64,000 nt of DNA. Origin: Chitinophagaceae bacterium. GTDB lineage: Bacteria > Bacteroidota > Bacteroidia > Chitinophagales > Chitinophagaceae. The position numbers were made by a program, and so were the translations under genes. The notes beneath the pieces were generated by a model that saw nothing but the letters and a program-made list of their open reading frames with translations, ran no database searches and was not told the origin of the DNA. Shown one piece after another: positions 42,901 to 52,872 of this stretch (position 1 is the stretch's first letter; each line of letters opens with the position of its first letter). The stretch spans positions 310,001-374,000 of the forward strand of contig JAFKGQ010000011.1 in the NCBI GenBank assembly GCA_017307755.1. The letters run 5' to 3'.

Positions 42901-42931
42901 AAAAAAGCAGCCGGCGGATGCCGGCTGCTTT
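42901..42931 (-). terminator. Terminator after the HU gene
   Basis: A 9-bp GC-rich stem GCAGCCGGC / GCCGGCTGC with a GGAT loop, extended by AAA/TTT pairs and followed on the minus strand by a T-run. Confidence 0.85.
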
Positions 42932-42955
42932 ACATTCTTTAAGACTTGTCCGCGG

Positions 42956-43225
42956 TTAGATCTTCGCAGCCAGCTCCTTACCAGCCTTGAATTTCGCCAC
43001 CTTCTTAGCCTTTATCTTTATCGTTGCGCCAGTCTGAGGATTCCTGCCGGTACGGGCAGCACGTTTAGATACGGAGAATGTACCAAAACCCACCAGGGTC
43101 ACTTTATCCCCTTTCTTTAAGGTCTTTGCAATAGCTTCTGTAAAAGAATCCAATACTGCATTGGCTTCCTTCTTGGAGATATCCGCATCGGCAGCAATCT
43201 TGTCGATAAGTTCGGCCTTGTTCAT
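42956..43225 (-). CDS. HU-family DNA-binding protein
   Basis: An 89-residue nucleoid protein with the complete HU fold: NKAELIDKIAADADISKKEANAVLDSF, KGDKVTLVGFGTFSV, the DNA-arm motif RTGRNPQTGATIKIKA and the closing FKAGKEL. It bends and compacts DNA as a dimer. ATG 43225 gives the standard start MNKAELIDKI. A TATATTTG -7 element lies at 43268-43261 on the minus strand, and a strong terminator follows. Confidence 0.96.
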   Translation of the reverse strand: MNKAELIDKIAADADISKKEANAVLDSFTEAIAKTLKKGDKVTLVGFGTFSVSKRAARTGRNPQTGATIKIKAKKVAKFKAGKELAAKI

Positions 43226-43352
43226 TTGTCCTTGTGTTTTAAAATGGTTAATAGAATGAGCAAATATAGGAGTATTCCCATACAAAAATTTCGCCAGGAG
43301 TATATTGCGCCGCGGCTTTTTATCCCCCGGATGTTAAGATCGCCGGTGGGTT

Positions 43353-45377
43353 CTAGCGTATCAGGAGCACGGTCCCCTTCTGTTGTATGAGGGCCCCTTT
43401 ATAGTCGATACCCCCCACCATCCACACGTAGGTGCCCATAGGCTGATCTTTACCGTTGCTGTACCCTCGCCAGCCCTCGGTGGGGTTGGTTGTGTAGAAG
43501 ATGCGTTGGCCCCAGCGGTCAAAGACGGCAAAATATTTTAGCTCTTTTATACCCACAAGCACGGGCCGCAGCACGTCGTTGTGACCGTCTCCATTGGGGG
43601 TAAAGGCATTCGGTACAAAAACGCCGGACACGGTATACACGGTGACGGTGATGCCGGCGCTTCCGGCACAGCCGTTAAATGTATAGCCCGTCGCTGTATA
43701 GGTGATACTCTGTTGGGGCCGGGCGATAGGGTCCCTTATCACGTCATTATTCAGCCCGTCGGAGGGATTCCACACCCAGCCTCCCAGCCCCACGTTATCC
43801 ACGTCCACCGCATGTAGGGGCACGGGCTGCCCTAGCAGAACGGATGTATCGTTGCCCGCAAACACCCGGGGCGGGGGGGTAATGGTCACAGTGACATACG
43901 ACGTATTCAGGGAACTGCAGCCCTTGGCATCGGTCACGGTCAGCTGATAAGTGGTGGTCTGGGTAAGACCGCTTACCGTGGGATTGGCGATAGAGGGATT
44001 GTCCAGATGGGCGGCAGGGATCCAGCTATAGCTCAGGCTGCCGCTGCCCTGTCCGCTGCCTTGCAGCTGGAGGGACTGACCGTAACAAATATTTCCTCCC
44101 GGCCCGGCGGAAGCTGTGGGCGCGGGATTGATGGTGACACCCATAGAGGCCGTTTTTTGACAAATGCCAAGGGTGGCCGTTAGGGTATAGGTGGTGGCTG
44201 CGGCGGGCGTTACCGTTGGCTGAAGGAGATGGGAGTTGTTCAGCCCCGTCGCCGGCTGCCAGCTAAACGAAGTCCCGTTGGAAGTGGCCTGGATCACACC
44301 GGAACTTCCCTGGCATACGGGAAAGTCGGGTCCGCCGTCTACCGTGAGATTATCGTTCAACGGCACGGTCACTGTCTGGCTGGCGATACATCCGTTGGCG
44401 TCCTTTACATGTGCCTGGTGATTGCCGGAGCTGACATGATCGATGGTGCCGTTGGCGGTGTAGTTACCGCCGTCAAGGGCATACTGATAGGGCGCCGGTC
44501 CACTGGTGCCGTTGATCACTACCACCCCGTCATTGTTGATACAGGTAGCCGGGGCGCCAGGGGTCGCGGTCAAGGTAGGCCCGGGGAGGCCATTGATGGT
44601 CGCGTTTGCCGTTGTGCTATTGCCCTTTTGATCGTGGACGGTGACGGTATAGGGGCCTGGCGCAAGGCCCCCAAAATGCGGGTCCGTCTGGAAATTTATC
44701 CCATCGATGGAATACGTAAAAGGCACATATCCATCAAAGGCTGTGACATCGAGAGTGCCGTTGTCCTGTCCACAGGTGGCGTCCCCCGGGGTCACCGTCG
44801 CCCCGAGACATATACGCTGAAGCGTGACAGGATAAGAGCTGGACTGTCCCCTGGCATCCGTCACATAGATCCGATAGTTCCCGGCAGTCAGATTGGGGAA
44901 GTCGGGGGAGGACTGAAAATTGATCCCGTCGATGGAGTAGATATAGGAGGGGAATCCGTCGGACGCGACAGCCGTAATAGCCCCGTCCCCATTGCTACAG
45001 CCGGGATCGGTGGCGTCTGCCGTCAACTGCAGACATCTTTTGAAGATCTCGCCGTTAGATTTGACCTGGCAAGGGGTAGCATCCTTTACATAGACGGTGA
45101 ACACACCCACGGGAACATTGGTAAAAACATTGGAGTTTTGAAAAAGGACCCCGTCGATACTGTACTTCAGGGGAGCCGTACCTCCGGTAGCGTTGACGGT
45201 GACGATAGCGCCCATTCCGGCACAGTCGGCATCCACGGTCGTCACGGATGTGATGGTAGGACAGGCAAACCCTGACGGAACGTCCGACGCGGAATAGGGC
45301 TGGGCATATATCCGCCCGAAGCCGATGATCAACACGGAAAACAACACATAGGCAAATACGGCGGGTCCCTTACACAT
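43353..45377 (-). CDS. T9SS type B (gliding-motility CHU_C) surface protein with SprB-like repeats
   Basis: A 674-residue secreted protein. A signal peptide (FAYVLFSVLIIGFGRIYAQ) is followed by five SprB-like modules (CxGxxAxVTVNATGGTAPLKYSIDG type: residues about 45-310). Two Ig/PKD-like domains follow (AGPGGNICYGQSLQLQGSG; FAGNDTSVLLGQPV). The C-terminal domain (VFVPNAFTPNGDGHNDVLRP, YFAVFDRWGQRIFYT, PMGTYVWMVGG) is the type B T9SS sorting signal. It is probably displayed on or released from the surface as an adhesin. Low-complexity repeat codons are intact and no frameshift is seen, unlike the type A gene at 12.5-13.9 kb. Confidence 0.9.
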   Translation of the reverse strand: MCKGPAVFAYVLFSVLIIGFGRIYAQPYSASDVPSGFACPTITSVTTVDADCAGMGAIVTVNATGGTAPLKYSIDGVLFQNSNVFTNVPVGVFTVYVKDATPCQVKSNGEIFKRCLQLTADATDPGCSNGDGAITAVASDGFPSYIYSIDGINFQSSPDFPNLTAGNYRIYVTDARGQSSSYPVTLQRICLGATVTPGDATCGQDNGTLDVTAFDGYVPFTYSIDGINFQTDPHFGGLAPGPYTVTVHDQKGNSTTANATINGLPGPTLTATPGAPATCINNDGVVVINGTSGPAPYQYALDGGNYTANGTIDHVSSGNHQAHVKDANGCIASQTVTVPLNDNLTVDGGPDFPVCQGSSGVIQATSNGTSFSWQPATGLNNSHLLQPTVTPAAATTYTLTATLGICQKTASMGVTINPAPTASAGPGGNICYGQSLQLQGSGQGSGSLSYSWIPAAHLDNPSIANPTVSGLTQTTTYQLTVTDAKGCSSLNTSYVTVTITPPPRVFAGNDTSVLLGQPVPLHAVDVDNVGLGGWVWNPSDGLNNDVIRDPIARPQQSITYTATGYTFNGCAGSAGITVTVYTVSGVFVPNAFTPNGDGHNDVLRPVLVGIKELKYFAVFDRWGQRIFYTTNPTEGWRGYSNGKDQPMGTYVWMVGGIDYKGALIQQKGTVLLIR

Positions 45378-45401
45378 ACATCTAAAATAATCTTCAATCG
45401 A

Positions 45402-47426
45402 CTATTTTCCAAATCCTGCCAACTTATGGAGGGCTTTGGGGTCGTATATTTTGCCACCCTTGATGACCAGTTGTACATTCCGGATATCCCTGATCCTTGA
45501 CAGTGGGTCGCCCTCTATAATGACGAGGTCGGCCTGCAAGCCGGGCGTAATGCTTCCGGTGATCTTATCCATCTTCATCACCCGCGCGGGGATCAAAGTA
45601 GACGTTTGTATGGCCTCCAGCGGGGTAAGACCCGCGGCAACGTATAATTCCAGCTCCCTGTCCAGGCTGAAGCCCGGGAAACCCATGTCGGTGCCTGCCA
45701 CAAGGGGGACTCCTTCGTCATGTAAGGCTTTTACGATCTTCCCCATGCCGTCCTGCATAGGCCGGTATTGAGCCGCCACATCCGGCGCCATACCCATGTT
45801 CTTAAAGAGGGCCTGCAAAGGCAGGGGCAGCGTAGAGAAGGCTGGTTCCATGGTCGTAATGTCGTCCTTCGTGCTCCGGAGGACCATCTCAAATACACCC
45901 AAAGTTGGGTCTATCACCGTCCCATGGTCTTTGATAAACCGCAGCACCTGACGGTTAGTACTGTCCGTAAGATCGACGCCCCTGTCTTTTCCTTTCTTCA
46001 TCGCCTGGTAGACATACTGGATATGATTGACCATATCCATCCCGGAATCGATGCCTTGTTGTAAGCTCATCCCTTCCGGGATATGCCCCGTCACCGTCAT
46101 ACCAAGCCGGTGAGCTTCCCGGCAGATGGCCTTTACGACAGGCGGGGTGATGGAGCTGTAGATCTTGATTTGCATAAAGCCAGCGTCTTTATACTTCTTC
46201 ACCGCGGCAACCGCCTCCTCAGGTGTGGATGCGCGTATGACACCCAGCCCCATCGGGCCCGGTCCGTCGATGATCCCGGCTTTTAGTATATGCGGCCCCA
46301 CGCCATTCCCCCGGTTGATCACCATCTGGATGGCATTGATATAATCGTATTCATTACCGCAGTCCCGGACAGTGGTGACGCCTGCGGCCAGATAGGCCGG
46401 TCCCCATTCCGCCTGTTCGAAATGGGCATGCATGTCCCAAAGGCCGGGAAGAATGGTCTTGCCTTCGGCATGGATGACGCTATAGTTTGCGGGGACGACC
46501 AGCTCGCCAGACTTGCCTGTGGCCTTGATGACGCGGTCCTCCACGAGGATGACGGAATTGCTCGTCGCAGCGCCCGTCTTTACATCGATGAGGGTACCGC
46601 CTACGATGGCCAGCCGCCGGCGTTCGTTCCACCCGAACTTGCTGGATACGCCTGTTTTGTCCACCGGGAGGCTGGCCATTTCCCTGGAGAACAGCTGCAT
46701 CCCATAGGTGGCGGCACGTTGTAGCAGCTGGGGCAGCAGCGCCTCATAGGGTTCCAGCATCATCTCCAGCTTGTCGCCTTCCGCATCGTTGGTGATAAGA
46801 CAGACGAGTTGCCCGTCGGGAAGTGTCCACACGAGCTCATTGCCCCATACGAGGCCGTTGATGATGTACCGGCCGAGAGTGATCTTGTGCGGAGGGCCGG
46901 GTGCACGCGGCGGGATTGTCAGCTCATCCGTCCCGTCCTTGCTGATCTTTACGACGCCGTCCGGCAGAATGGGGATGCTCTCCGGCATACCGTGACCTAG
47001 CCAGTATTTCAACAGGGCCATCTGTACGGTGCCGGGGGAATAGCCGGCTACGGGAAAGCCGCCCGCCGCCAGATCGCGCTGGTAAGCGCTGTCATCCACT
47101 TTTATAAAGGCAGTCCTGCCTTGTATGCGCACGGTGTCGTTGATCGCGGAGAATCGGGAAGTGTTGCCTTTGATAAATAAGCTCACCGGCTCAAAACTAT
47201 TTGTCAACGTGAGCCGCGTCTTCAGCGGCACCGCCCGTCCCCTGTCGGTGAATTTGAATACCACGTCGTATACGAGGCCGGAGTCGGTGTGGCGGAGGGT
47301 GTAGGTTTCTTTGCCGATATTCTGTGCGAATTTGTGCAAAAGAAAGGTGGCGCTGTCCGCCGGCGGCGGTGCCGGTTGGGCGATGGCGCATACTGGTAGC
47401 AGGAGGAGTAGAAGATGTATTCTCAT
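45402..47426 (-). CDS. Secreted amidohydrolase with an extra N-terminal domain
   Basis: A 674-residue enzyme. After a signal peptide (HLLLLLLPVCAIAQ), residues 25-265 form a beta-rich domain not found in the 428-residue relative at 5.9-7.2 kb. The amidohydrolase domain follows: LPGLWDMHAHFEQ (first metal His pair), FMQIKIYSSIT (probable carboxylated Lys), TGHIPEG and VNHIQYV (two His), and VAGTDMGFPG (Asp). It closes with GLQADLVIIEGDPLSRI. Substrate unknown; periplasmic location fits the signal. It follows a small membrane-protein gene by 13 nt, probably one operon. Confidence 0.9.
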   Translation of the reverse strand: MRIHLLLLLLPVCAIAQPAPPPADSATFLLHKFAQNIGKETYTLRHTDSGLVYDVVFKFTDRGRAVPLKTRLTLTNSFEPVSLFIKGNTSRFSAINDTVRIQGRTAFIKVDDSAYQRDLAAGGFPVAGYSPGTVQMALLKYWLGHGMPESIPILPDGVVKISKDGTDELTIPPRAPGPPHKITLGRYIINGLVWGNELVWTLPDGQLVCLITNDAEGDKLEMMLEPYEALLPQLLQRAATYGMQLFSREMASLPVDKTGVSSKFGWNERRRLAIVGGTLIDVKTGAATSNSVILVEDRVIKATGKSGELVVPANYSVIHAEGKTILPGLWDMHAHFEQAEWGPAYLAAGVTTVRDCGNEYDYINAIQMVINRGNGVGPHILKAGIIDGPGPMGLGVIRASTPEEAVAAVKKYKDAGFMQIKIYSSITPPVVKAICREAHRLGMTVTGHIPEGMSLQQGIDSGMDMVNHIQYVYQAMKKGKDRGVDLTDSTNRQVLRFIKDHGTVIDPTLGVFEMVLRSTKDDITTMEPAFSTLPLPLQALFKNMGMAPDVAAQYRPMQDGMGKIVKALHDEGVPLVAGTDMGFPGFSLDRELELYVAAGLTPLEAIQTSTLIPARVMKMDKITGSITPGLQADLVIIEGDPLSRIRDIRNVQLVIKGGKIYDPKALHKLAGFGK

Positions 47427-47439
47427 AAAAAGATGATCT

Positions 47440-47796
47440 CTAAGATAAGTATTTTTGAAAGTCCTTCACCACCGCCCGCCCCAGGAACTCGATAACAGCC
47501 GCCGCCGTCAGCGCATTGATGATATTGCCTGCAATGGGCACCCAGCCGACCAGGAATTCAGAGATCCCCCTCCCGACGAGCGTCGCTACGCTGCCCACGA
47601 TCAGCGACTTTGACACGGACTCTTTCAGACTGACCCCAAACACCCCGCCCAGCCGGATGACCATGATCACCTCGATAGGTACAAGAATAAGGTTATCGCT
47701 GGCCGGCAGCTGGGCCATGATAAGCGCGGCCAGTGCGCCGGCAATGGCGGCCCCGTGGATGATCCGGCGACTCTTTTTATTTTCGGCGTAGGTCAT
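47440..47796 (-). CDS. Small DUF697-like membrane protein
   Basis: A 118-residue protein with a charged N-terminus (TYAENKKSRRIIHG) and three to four short hydrophobic segments (GAAIAGALAALIMAQL, NLILVPIEVIMVIRLGGVFGV, LIVGSVATLVGR, GNIINALTAAAVIEFLG). The pattern resembles DUF697-type proteins, in which glycine-rich amphipathic helices end in a GxxINAxTAAxxxExxG motif; the resemblance is by eye only. ATG 47796 is chosen. It starts the transcript that continues into the amidohydrolase gene 13 nt downstream. Confidence 0.7.
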   Translation of the reverse strand: MTYAENKKSRRIIHGAAIAGALAALIMAQLPASDNLILVPIEVIMVIRLGGVFGVSLKESVSKSLIVGSVATLVGRGISEFLVGWVPIAGNIINALTAAAVIEFLGRAVVKDFQKYLS

Positions 47797-47852
47797 ATGC
47801 AATATTACACTAAATGCCCAGCCCGGGCCGAAACAACCCCACCTGCGGCCAT

Positions 47853-50660
47853 CTATAATAATTTTTTATAATTGGGATCATTGTTCTCCTTTTCGTCGGC
47901 AGTCTCTTGCCCGGGCAAGGGTGGTTGACCTGCAGACGCCGTCTTGTCTTTTATTTGCAGCGCTGAAACCCCCTGTTCATTTATCTCCGGGTAAATGTCC
48001 TGCAGGAGGGACAATGAGCGCCGGGAGATGACGGCTTTGCTGAAATCAAGCCTTTCAAGTCCATAACCCCTCTTCGATATTGGGTCCTTATCAAAATTCA
48101 TAAAGAGATCCTGTATCACGGCAAACGACAGATCGCTATCCTTTAGGGTCCCATTTGTGATACTTAATGATTCGATAGAGCATCTGCTGAAATTACAACG
48201 CAGCAATGTACTATTTACTATCTCTACTTCGGTAAGGACGGCGCTCTTAAAATTCGTATCGTTAAAAATACAACTCTCAAACCTTACCCGGTGGAACCAG
48301 CATTCCGAAAAATCAACATTGCTAAAGTCGACATTGTTGAATGTACAATTTTTTACATCCAGATAAGACAGGTTCTGACAATTGATCCCAAATGCCATTC
48401 CCTGCCTGTTGAAGGCTCCGAGGTTTCCCAGCAAACCCAGATAGTTGATAAAACGTCTTTTTTTACGATCGTCCGGTATATAATTTTTTTTGACCCCCAG
48501 CAGCGATGCAAAGGTCCAAAGCCCATGAAAACTCAAAAGAGCAGTGCTGACGGGCTCTTTATCCTGATCCATTTTATATTCTATTATAAAATCATTTTTT
48601 AAGAAGTCAGAGAGAAAAAGAAGCAATCTATCCACCAACTCGTCTTTATCAAGGTCCGTAGCATTCCCGATGATCTCATACAGCATATCCTTTACCTCCT
48701 TTGAAAGCGCCCGTTTTCCAAACACTTTATTGATGATCTCCAATGCACTCCGGGCGTCATCCACGATATACTTTCCTTTCCCCTTCCTCCTGTCCAGGAA
48801 CTGCTCGCTGATGGTATAGTATATTTTTTCCGCCGTCATATATTCCTGCAACGATTTATGCAGGAATTCGATAGCATAGTTGCTTTTATCTTCTTCGGCT
48901 GGGTCATTCTCGCTCTTCTTGGTTTCTTTGAAATAAAAGGAGATCATGACCCCCTTGATGCTGTCCCTAAAGCTTTGTTCCGGCATCAGCCGGAGAAATT
49001 TCTGGACAGCACTGAGCTTTAACAAGTCTGTTTTTGTGATATATTCATGATCACTGATAAAGATAGAGAAAGCCACCTCCCTTATCAGTTCCCAAAGGTC
49101 CTCCTTTGAGATATCCTTAAACACCTCGCGCGGTCCTTCCTCGGTATAATTTCTGTCGATGAGCTCCCGGAACAGGTTTTGATAGATGCTGCTGCGATTG
49201 GCGCTCTCCTTTATTTCATTGCTGATGGCGGCGATCATATGCAGCAAAAGGGGCTGCTCGACCAGTTCGCGGATATGTTTGTACTTTTCCTTTCTGTGAA
49301 ACTTGACAAGCTCTTTTTCCGTAAGCCAGATATCGTTGTGAAATTGACGGTATTTCACCAGCCACTCTTTTTGCAGCTCGAGGGAAAAAGAGCCAAGTTG
49401 CGCGATGATGATCTTTTCCCTTGTAAGCTTTTCATCGTCGACGTAGCCATACCGGGAGGTAAGGATCAGGTACAGTTCCGGATGTTTTTCCAAATGTCTC
49501 ACCAGTTCGACACAGACCCTGTCGATATCTTCCATCGGAAGGTTCTCTCTCATATAAAATTCATCCAGCCCATCCAGGATGATAAAGGATTTGTTGAATT
49601 CGAACTTGTCGAGCTCCCGTTCGACCATTTCGCAAGCCTCGTGATATAGCACGGTAAAAGGGTTGAAAACAAATTCCTTTACCTGACGGATATTCCTCAG
49701 TTGAAAATAGTACAAGGCCTTGTCCTTGTGTTTCCCGCCTGCGATGTAATCACGCGCGATCTTTTTGCAAAGCGAGGATTTGCCTTGCCCCGGATATCCC
49801 AATATCAATATAAAATTGCGCATTTCCTGCAGCCCCAGGGTATTCTCTCCTTTGAATACATCTGCGATAAACTCGCTTATCTTATATTTGGGATGCGCGG
49901 GATAGAACTTTTGTTTTTCTTTGTTTGTATGCACATTTGGCGACAGGGCTGATCCCAGGATGGAAAAAGACGGCTCGGTATAAATATGGTCCAGTGTCAT
50001 GCCCTGTTCATCATTCATCACCACGTCATAGAACAAAGATTTAAGACGGCTGTACCAGGCTGAGAGGTCCTCTTTTTCGTCGATAAGACCGAATTGTTTT
50101 TCCAGGTAATGCAAAAGGTCCCGGGCGGTCTGCAAATCATTGTCGGCATTCAACTTTTTATACAGATCCTGCTTATCCAAAATATTACTATCCACCGTAA
50201 AGATAAAACCGATGTCGGAAGCCTGTCCGATCTCTTTTTTATCGATCAGCATTTGTATCTCCTCCCGGATCACCTTATCGACGGCATCCTGGGAATAATT
50301 CTTTTGTTTTGAGGTGAGGATGTATATATAAAGTGTTTTTGTCTTTTTATATACTCCATTCCCAAAGAACTTTCTGAGACAATCCTTTACTTTCTGTATA
50401 GATGCGGTGCTGGTGACCTGGAATGAGATCCCCGGCTCCCGGCTGTCCTCCACCAGGTCGATTGCTGAATAGTTCTTGTGATCCGAGACATTGACATTCT
50501 TTAATTTTATCCCGTAGACCTTTTCGAAGATACCGATCAACATGTTCTCAGCATACATATTGACACTATAGTCGTTGTTGCTGTTGAGCAATTGTACTTC
50601 TTCCGAAAACCTTGCCAGGTATTTGGCTATACCATGCATGGTGTCCATCATCTGTAGCAT
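47853..50660 (-). CDS. SMEK-type/NACHT/pentapeptide-repeat STAND protein
   Basis: About 935 residues. Residues 1-170 (MHGIAKYLARFSEEVQLLN, YAENMLIGIFEKVYGIKLKN, AIDLVEDSREPGISFQVTST) match the SMEK-like domain found at the N-terminus of conflict-system proteins, with a nuclease-like Asp...E...Q pattern. The NACHT ATPase follows: Walker A LGYPGQGKSSLCKK (about 288), Walker B FIILDGLDEF (about 361) and a helical winged region. Residues 755-850 are pentapeptide repeats (NLSYLDVKNCTFNNVDFSNV) serving as a sensor-like end. STAND proteins of this layout are typical immune sensors (Avs-like, NLR-like). It is divergent from a metallopeptidase/MBL operon across 184 nt. The ATG at 50660 is chosen from three close ATGs. 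Confidence 0.85.
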   Translation of the reverse strand: MLQMMDTMHGIAKYLARFSEEVQLLNSNNDYSVNMYAENMLIGIFEKVYGIKLKNVNVSDHKNYSAIDLVEDSREPGISFQVTSTASIQKVKDCLRKFFGNGVYKKTKTLYIYILTSKQKNYSQDAVDKVIREEIQMLIDKKEIGQASDIGFIFTVDSNILDKQDLYKKLNADNDLQTARDLLHYLEKQFGLIDEKEDLSAWYSRLKSLFYDVVMNDEQGMTLDHIYTEPSFSILGSALSPNVHTNKEKQKFYPAHPKYKISEFIADVFKGENTLGLQEMRNFILILGYPGQGKSSLCKKIARDYIAGGKHKDKALYYFQLRNIRQVKEFVFNPFTVLYHEACEMVERELDKFEFNKSFIILDGLDEFYMRENLPMEDIDRVCVELVRHLEKHPELYLILTSRYGYVDDEKLTREKIIIAQLGSFSLELQKEWLVKYRQFHNDIWLTEKELVKFHRKEKYKHIRELVEQPLLLHMIAAISNEIKESANRSSIYQNLFRELIDRNYTEEGPREVFKDISKEDLWELIREVAFSIFISDHEYITKTDLLKLSAVQKFLRLMPEQSFRDSIKGVMISFYFKETKKSENDPAEEDKSNYAIEFLHKSLQEYMTAEKIYYTISEQFLDRRKGKGKYIVDDARSALEIINKVFGKRALSKEVKDMLYEIIGNATDLDKDELVDRLLLFLSDFLKNDFIIEYKMDQDKEPVSTALLSFHGLWTFASLLGVKKNYIPDDRKKRRFINYLGLLGNLGAFNRQGMAFGINCQNLSYLDVKNCTFNNVDFSNVDFSECWFHRVRFESCIFNDTNFKSAVLTEVEIVNSTLLRCNFSRCSIESLSITNGTLKDSDLSFAVIQDLFMNFDKDPISKRGYGLERLDFSKAVISRRSLSLLQDIYPEINEQGVSALQIKDKTASAGQPPLPGQETADEKENNDPNYKKLL

Positions 50661-50844
50661 CGGACCAGGTTTAAAAGAGTTTAAAGAATAGCGAAAAGTT
50701 ATAAAAAGATTCCAACTTTGGATATAAGGGGATAAATTATGGGTGTTTTTACGGTTGCTTTTCTGCCGGAAAATGGGCAATTTCAATCCTATGACAACCA
50801 TTGATCTTATACCCGACAAGCTAAACGCTTAAAATCTGTTCATT

Positions 50845-52863
50845 ATGGCTTTAAACAAAATGGAGCGGCTAAATAAGCCTGTTTTTCGCAAGCTCAGGGG
50901 TTATGCTTTCGATCCTTCCCTGTCCATCGAGACGGATACCGTCCAGGTCAACCATATCACTTATAAGATCGAGTGGGAAGAATTGGAAGAAGATCCGGCC
51001 AATCCCGAAAAAACAATTCCTTGCGGCGAATATGTGGAAATTATAGATTATGATCCGGCTTCGGGGTTATTTTATCAGCCTGTGGATCTCAACGATCGGT
51101 ATTTGCTTGCCCAGGACGGCTTACATCCCAGTGTCAGTAATCCGCAATTCCATCAGCAAATGGTATATGCCGTGGTCATGCTGACCATCAAGAATTTCGA
51201 ACAGGCCCTGGGTCGAAAGATACAGTGGTCGGATCATCGTCTGGCAGAGCCCGGACGTCCCGATAAGATCCGTGACAGTGAATTTGTACGAAGACTGCGC
51301 ATCTATCCGCATGCGCTGCGGCAGGCAAATGCGTACTATCATCCTATGAAGAAGGCATTGCTTTTTGGCTATTTCACCTCCCGGCCTGCCAATCCGGGTC
51401 TGCAGCTGCCCGGTGGGATAGTTTTTACCTGTCTCAGCCATGATATCATTGCGCACGAAACCACTCATGCTATATTGGATGGATTACATCGGCGCTATAT
51501 CGAGGCCAATCATCCTGATACCCGTGCTTTTCATGAAGCATTTGCGGACATGGTGGCTCTTTTTCAACATTTTTCCTTCCCGGAGGTATTAAATCACCAG
51601 ATCGCCCGTACCCGTGGGGATCTAGGGCAACAGAATCTGTTGGGGCAGTTGGCTGAACAGTTTGGAAGGGCGGTAGGAGGGTATTCCAGCCTCAGGGATG
51701 CCATCGGTCGTACCGATGAGGCCACCGGGCAGTGGGTCCCCGCCAAACCCGACCCTTCGGATTATGCTACAAAAATGGAATGTCACGAAAGAGGGGCGAT
51801 CCTGGTAGCAGCGGTCTTTGACGCTTTTATTACGTTGTATAAACAACGTATCCAAAAATTGCTGCATGCGGCTACGGGAGGATCAGGCATCCTGGCTGAT
51901 GGCGACTTGCATCCCGTCCTGGTCGATCTTCTGGCCGAAACAGCCGCCGATACGGCTTCCCGGATATTACGCATCTGTGTCCGCGCCCTGGATTATTGCC
52001 CACCCATGGACCTTACCTATGGGGATTTTCTCCGGGCGGTGATCACCGCCGACCTGGACATGGTGGCGGACGATGAAAAGAACTATCGTGTGGCCTTTAT
52101 CGAGGCTTTTCAGAAAAGGGGCATCTTCCCCGCCGGCGTAAGAACAATGTCCGTGGAAACTTTGGCCTATGAAGCTCTTCCGGAACTGATGCATTCCAAA
52201 GAGAATATGGAGGTCTTTTCAAAATTCCTCCGTGAGTTCAAGGAAAAGCTGGCTTATGAGCAGGATCGGGAAGCCATCTATCTGGGGACCGAAGATTTTA
52301 TCAAGGGAAGTAAAAAAGTCCATATGGGGCTCCATGACCGTATCAATGTCAAGTTCCTGCGGTCAGCGGACGGCAAGCTTTTTGCCGGCCTGTCAGGTCT
52401 TCTTTTCCCACCTTCAAAAGAAGAATGCGCCGAGCTGGGGTTCTCCTTTTCGGAAAGAACAAAATCCGCCACTTACCAGATCGAAAATCTTTGGCTGGCT
52501 AACCGTGTCAGCCCCGACGGCAAGATCATCAACCATGTCATCGTCACTATGTTGCAGCGGAGGGGTGTCCGTATGTCCACGGACGCAAAAGGGGATATAG
52601 CTATTTCCGGATACTTCGATCCGAATGGGGAGATCCCGGACGACGGTTTTATTTTTCGGGGGGGTGCGACGCTTATCTTCGACCTGGACAACATGCAATT
52701 GAAGTACGTCATCAGTAAGAACATCAACGACCAGGAACGTATGAAGCAACAATATAGATTTAGCAACGGGTTGGATGGAGAAGGCCCCTCTATGTATTTT
52801 GACAAGACCGCTCTTGCCTCTTTATCCGGCCCCTTTGCTCTTATGCATTCCTTCAACTTATAA
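50845..52863 (+). CDS. Cytosolic HExxH metallopeptidase of unknown family
   Basis: A 672-residue protein with no signal peptide. The zinc site is HETTH at 204-208 with a probable third ligand E231 in FHEAFADMVALF, an arrangement like the gluzincin (thermolysin M4-like) fold, where the distal Glu follows in EAxxD. Flanking text (LSHDIIAHETTHAILDGLHRR) is well conserved-looking. The C-terminal 250 residues form an unassigned domain. The partner gene starts 9 nt after its stop. The intracellular location and pairing with an MBL hydrolase suggest a proteolytic effector or sensor rather than a digestive enzyme. Confidence 0.82.
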   Translation: MALNKMERLNKPVFRKLRGYAFDPSLSIETDTVQVNHITYKIEWEELEEDPANPEKTIPCGEYVEIIDYDPASGLFYQPVDLNDRYLLAQDGLHPSVSNPQFHQQMVYAVVMLTIKNFEQALGRKIQWSDHRLAEPGRPDKIRDSEFVRRLRIYPHALRQANAYYHPMKKALLFGYFTSRPANPGLQLPGGIVFTCLSHDIIAHETTHAILDGLHRRYIEANHPDTRAFHEAFADMVALFQHFSFPEVLNHQIARTRGDLGQQNLLGQLAEQFGRAVGGYSSLRDAIGRTDEATGQWVPAKPDPSDYATKMECHERGAILVAAVFDAFITLYKQRIQKLLHAATGGSGILADGDLHPVLVDLLAETAADTASRILRICVRALDYCPPMDLTYGDFLRAVITADLDMVADDEKNYRVAFIEAFQKRGIFPAGVRTMSVETLAYEALPELMHSKENMEVFSKFLREFKEKLAYEQDREAIYLGTEDFIKGSKKVHMGLHDRINVKFLRSADGKLFAGLSGLLFPPSKEECAELGFSFSERTKSATYQIENLWLANRVSPDGKIINHVIVTMLQRRGVRMSTDAKGDIAISGYFDPNGEIPDDGFIFRGGATLIFDLDNMQLKYVISKNINDQERMKQQYRFSNGLDGEGPSMYFDKTALASLSGPFALMHSFNL

Positions 52864-52872
52864 AATCTTTTT

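Noticed and set aside
44229..45275. 348-codon plus-strand frame opposite the T9SS type B protein
   Set aside because: It mirrors repeat modules of a well-supported minus-strand protein and has a Gly/Val/Arg bias expected from their complement.
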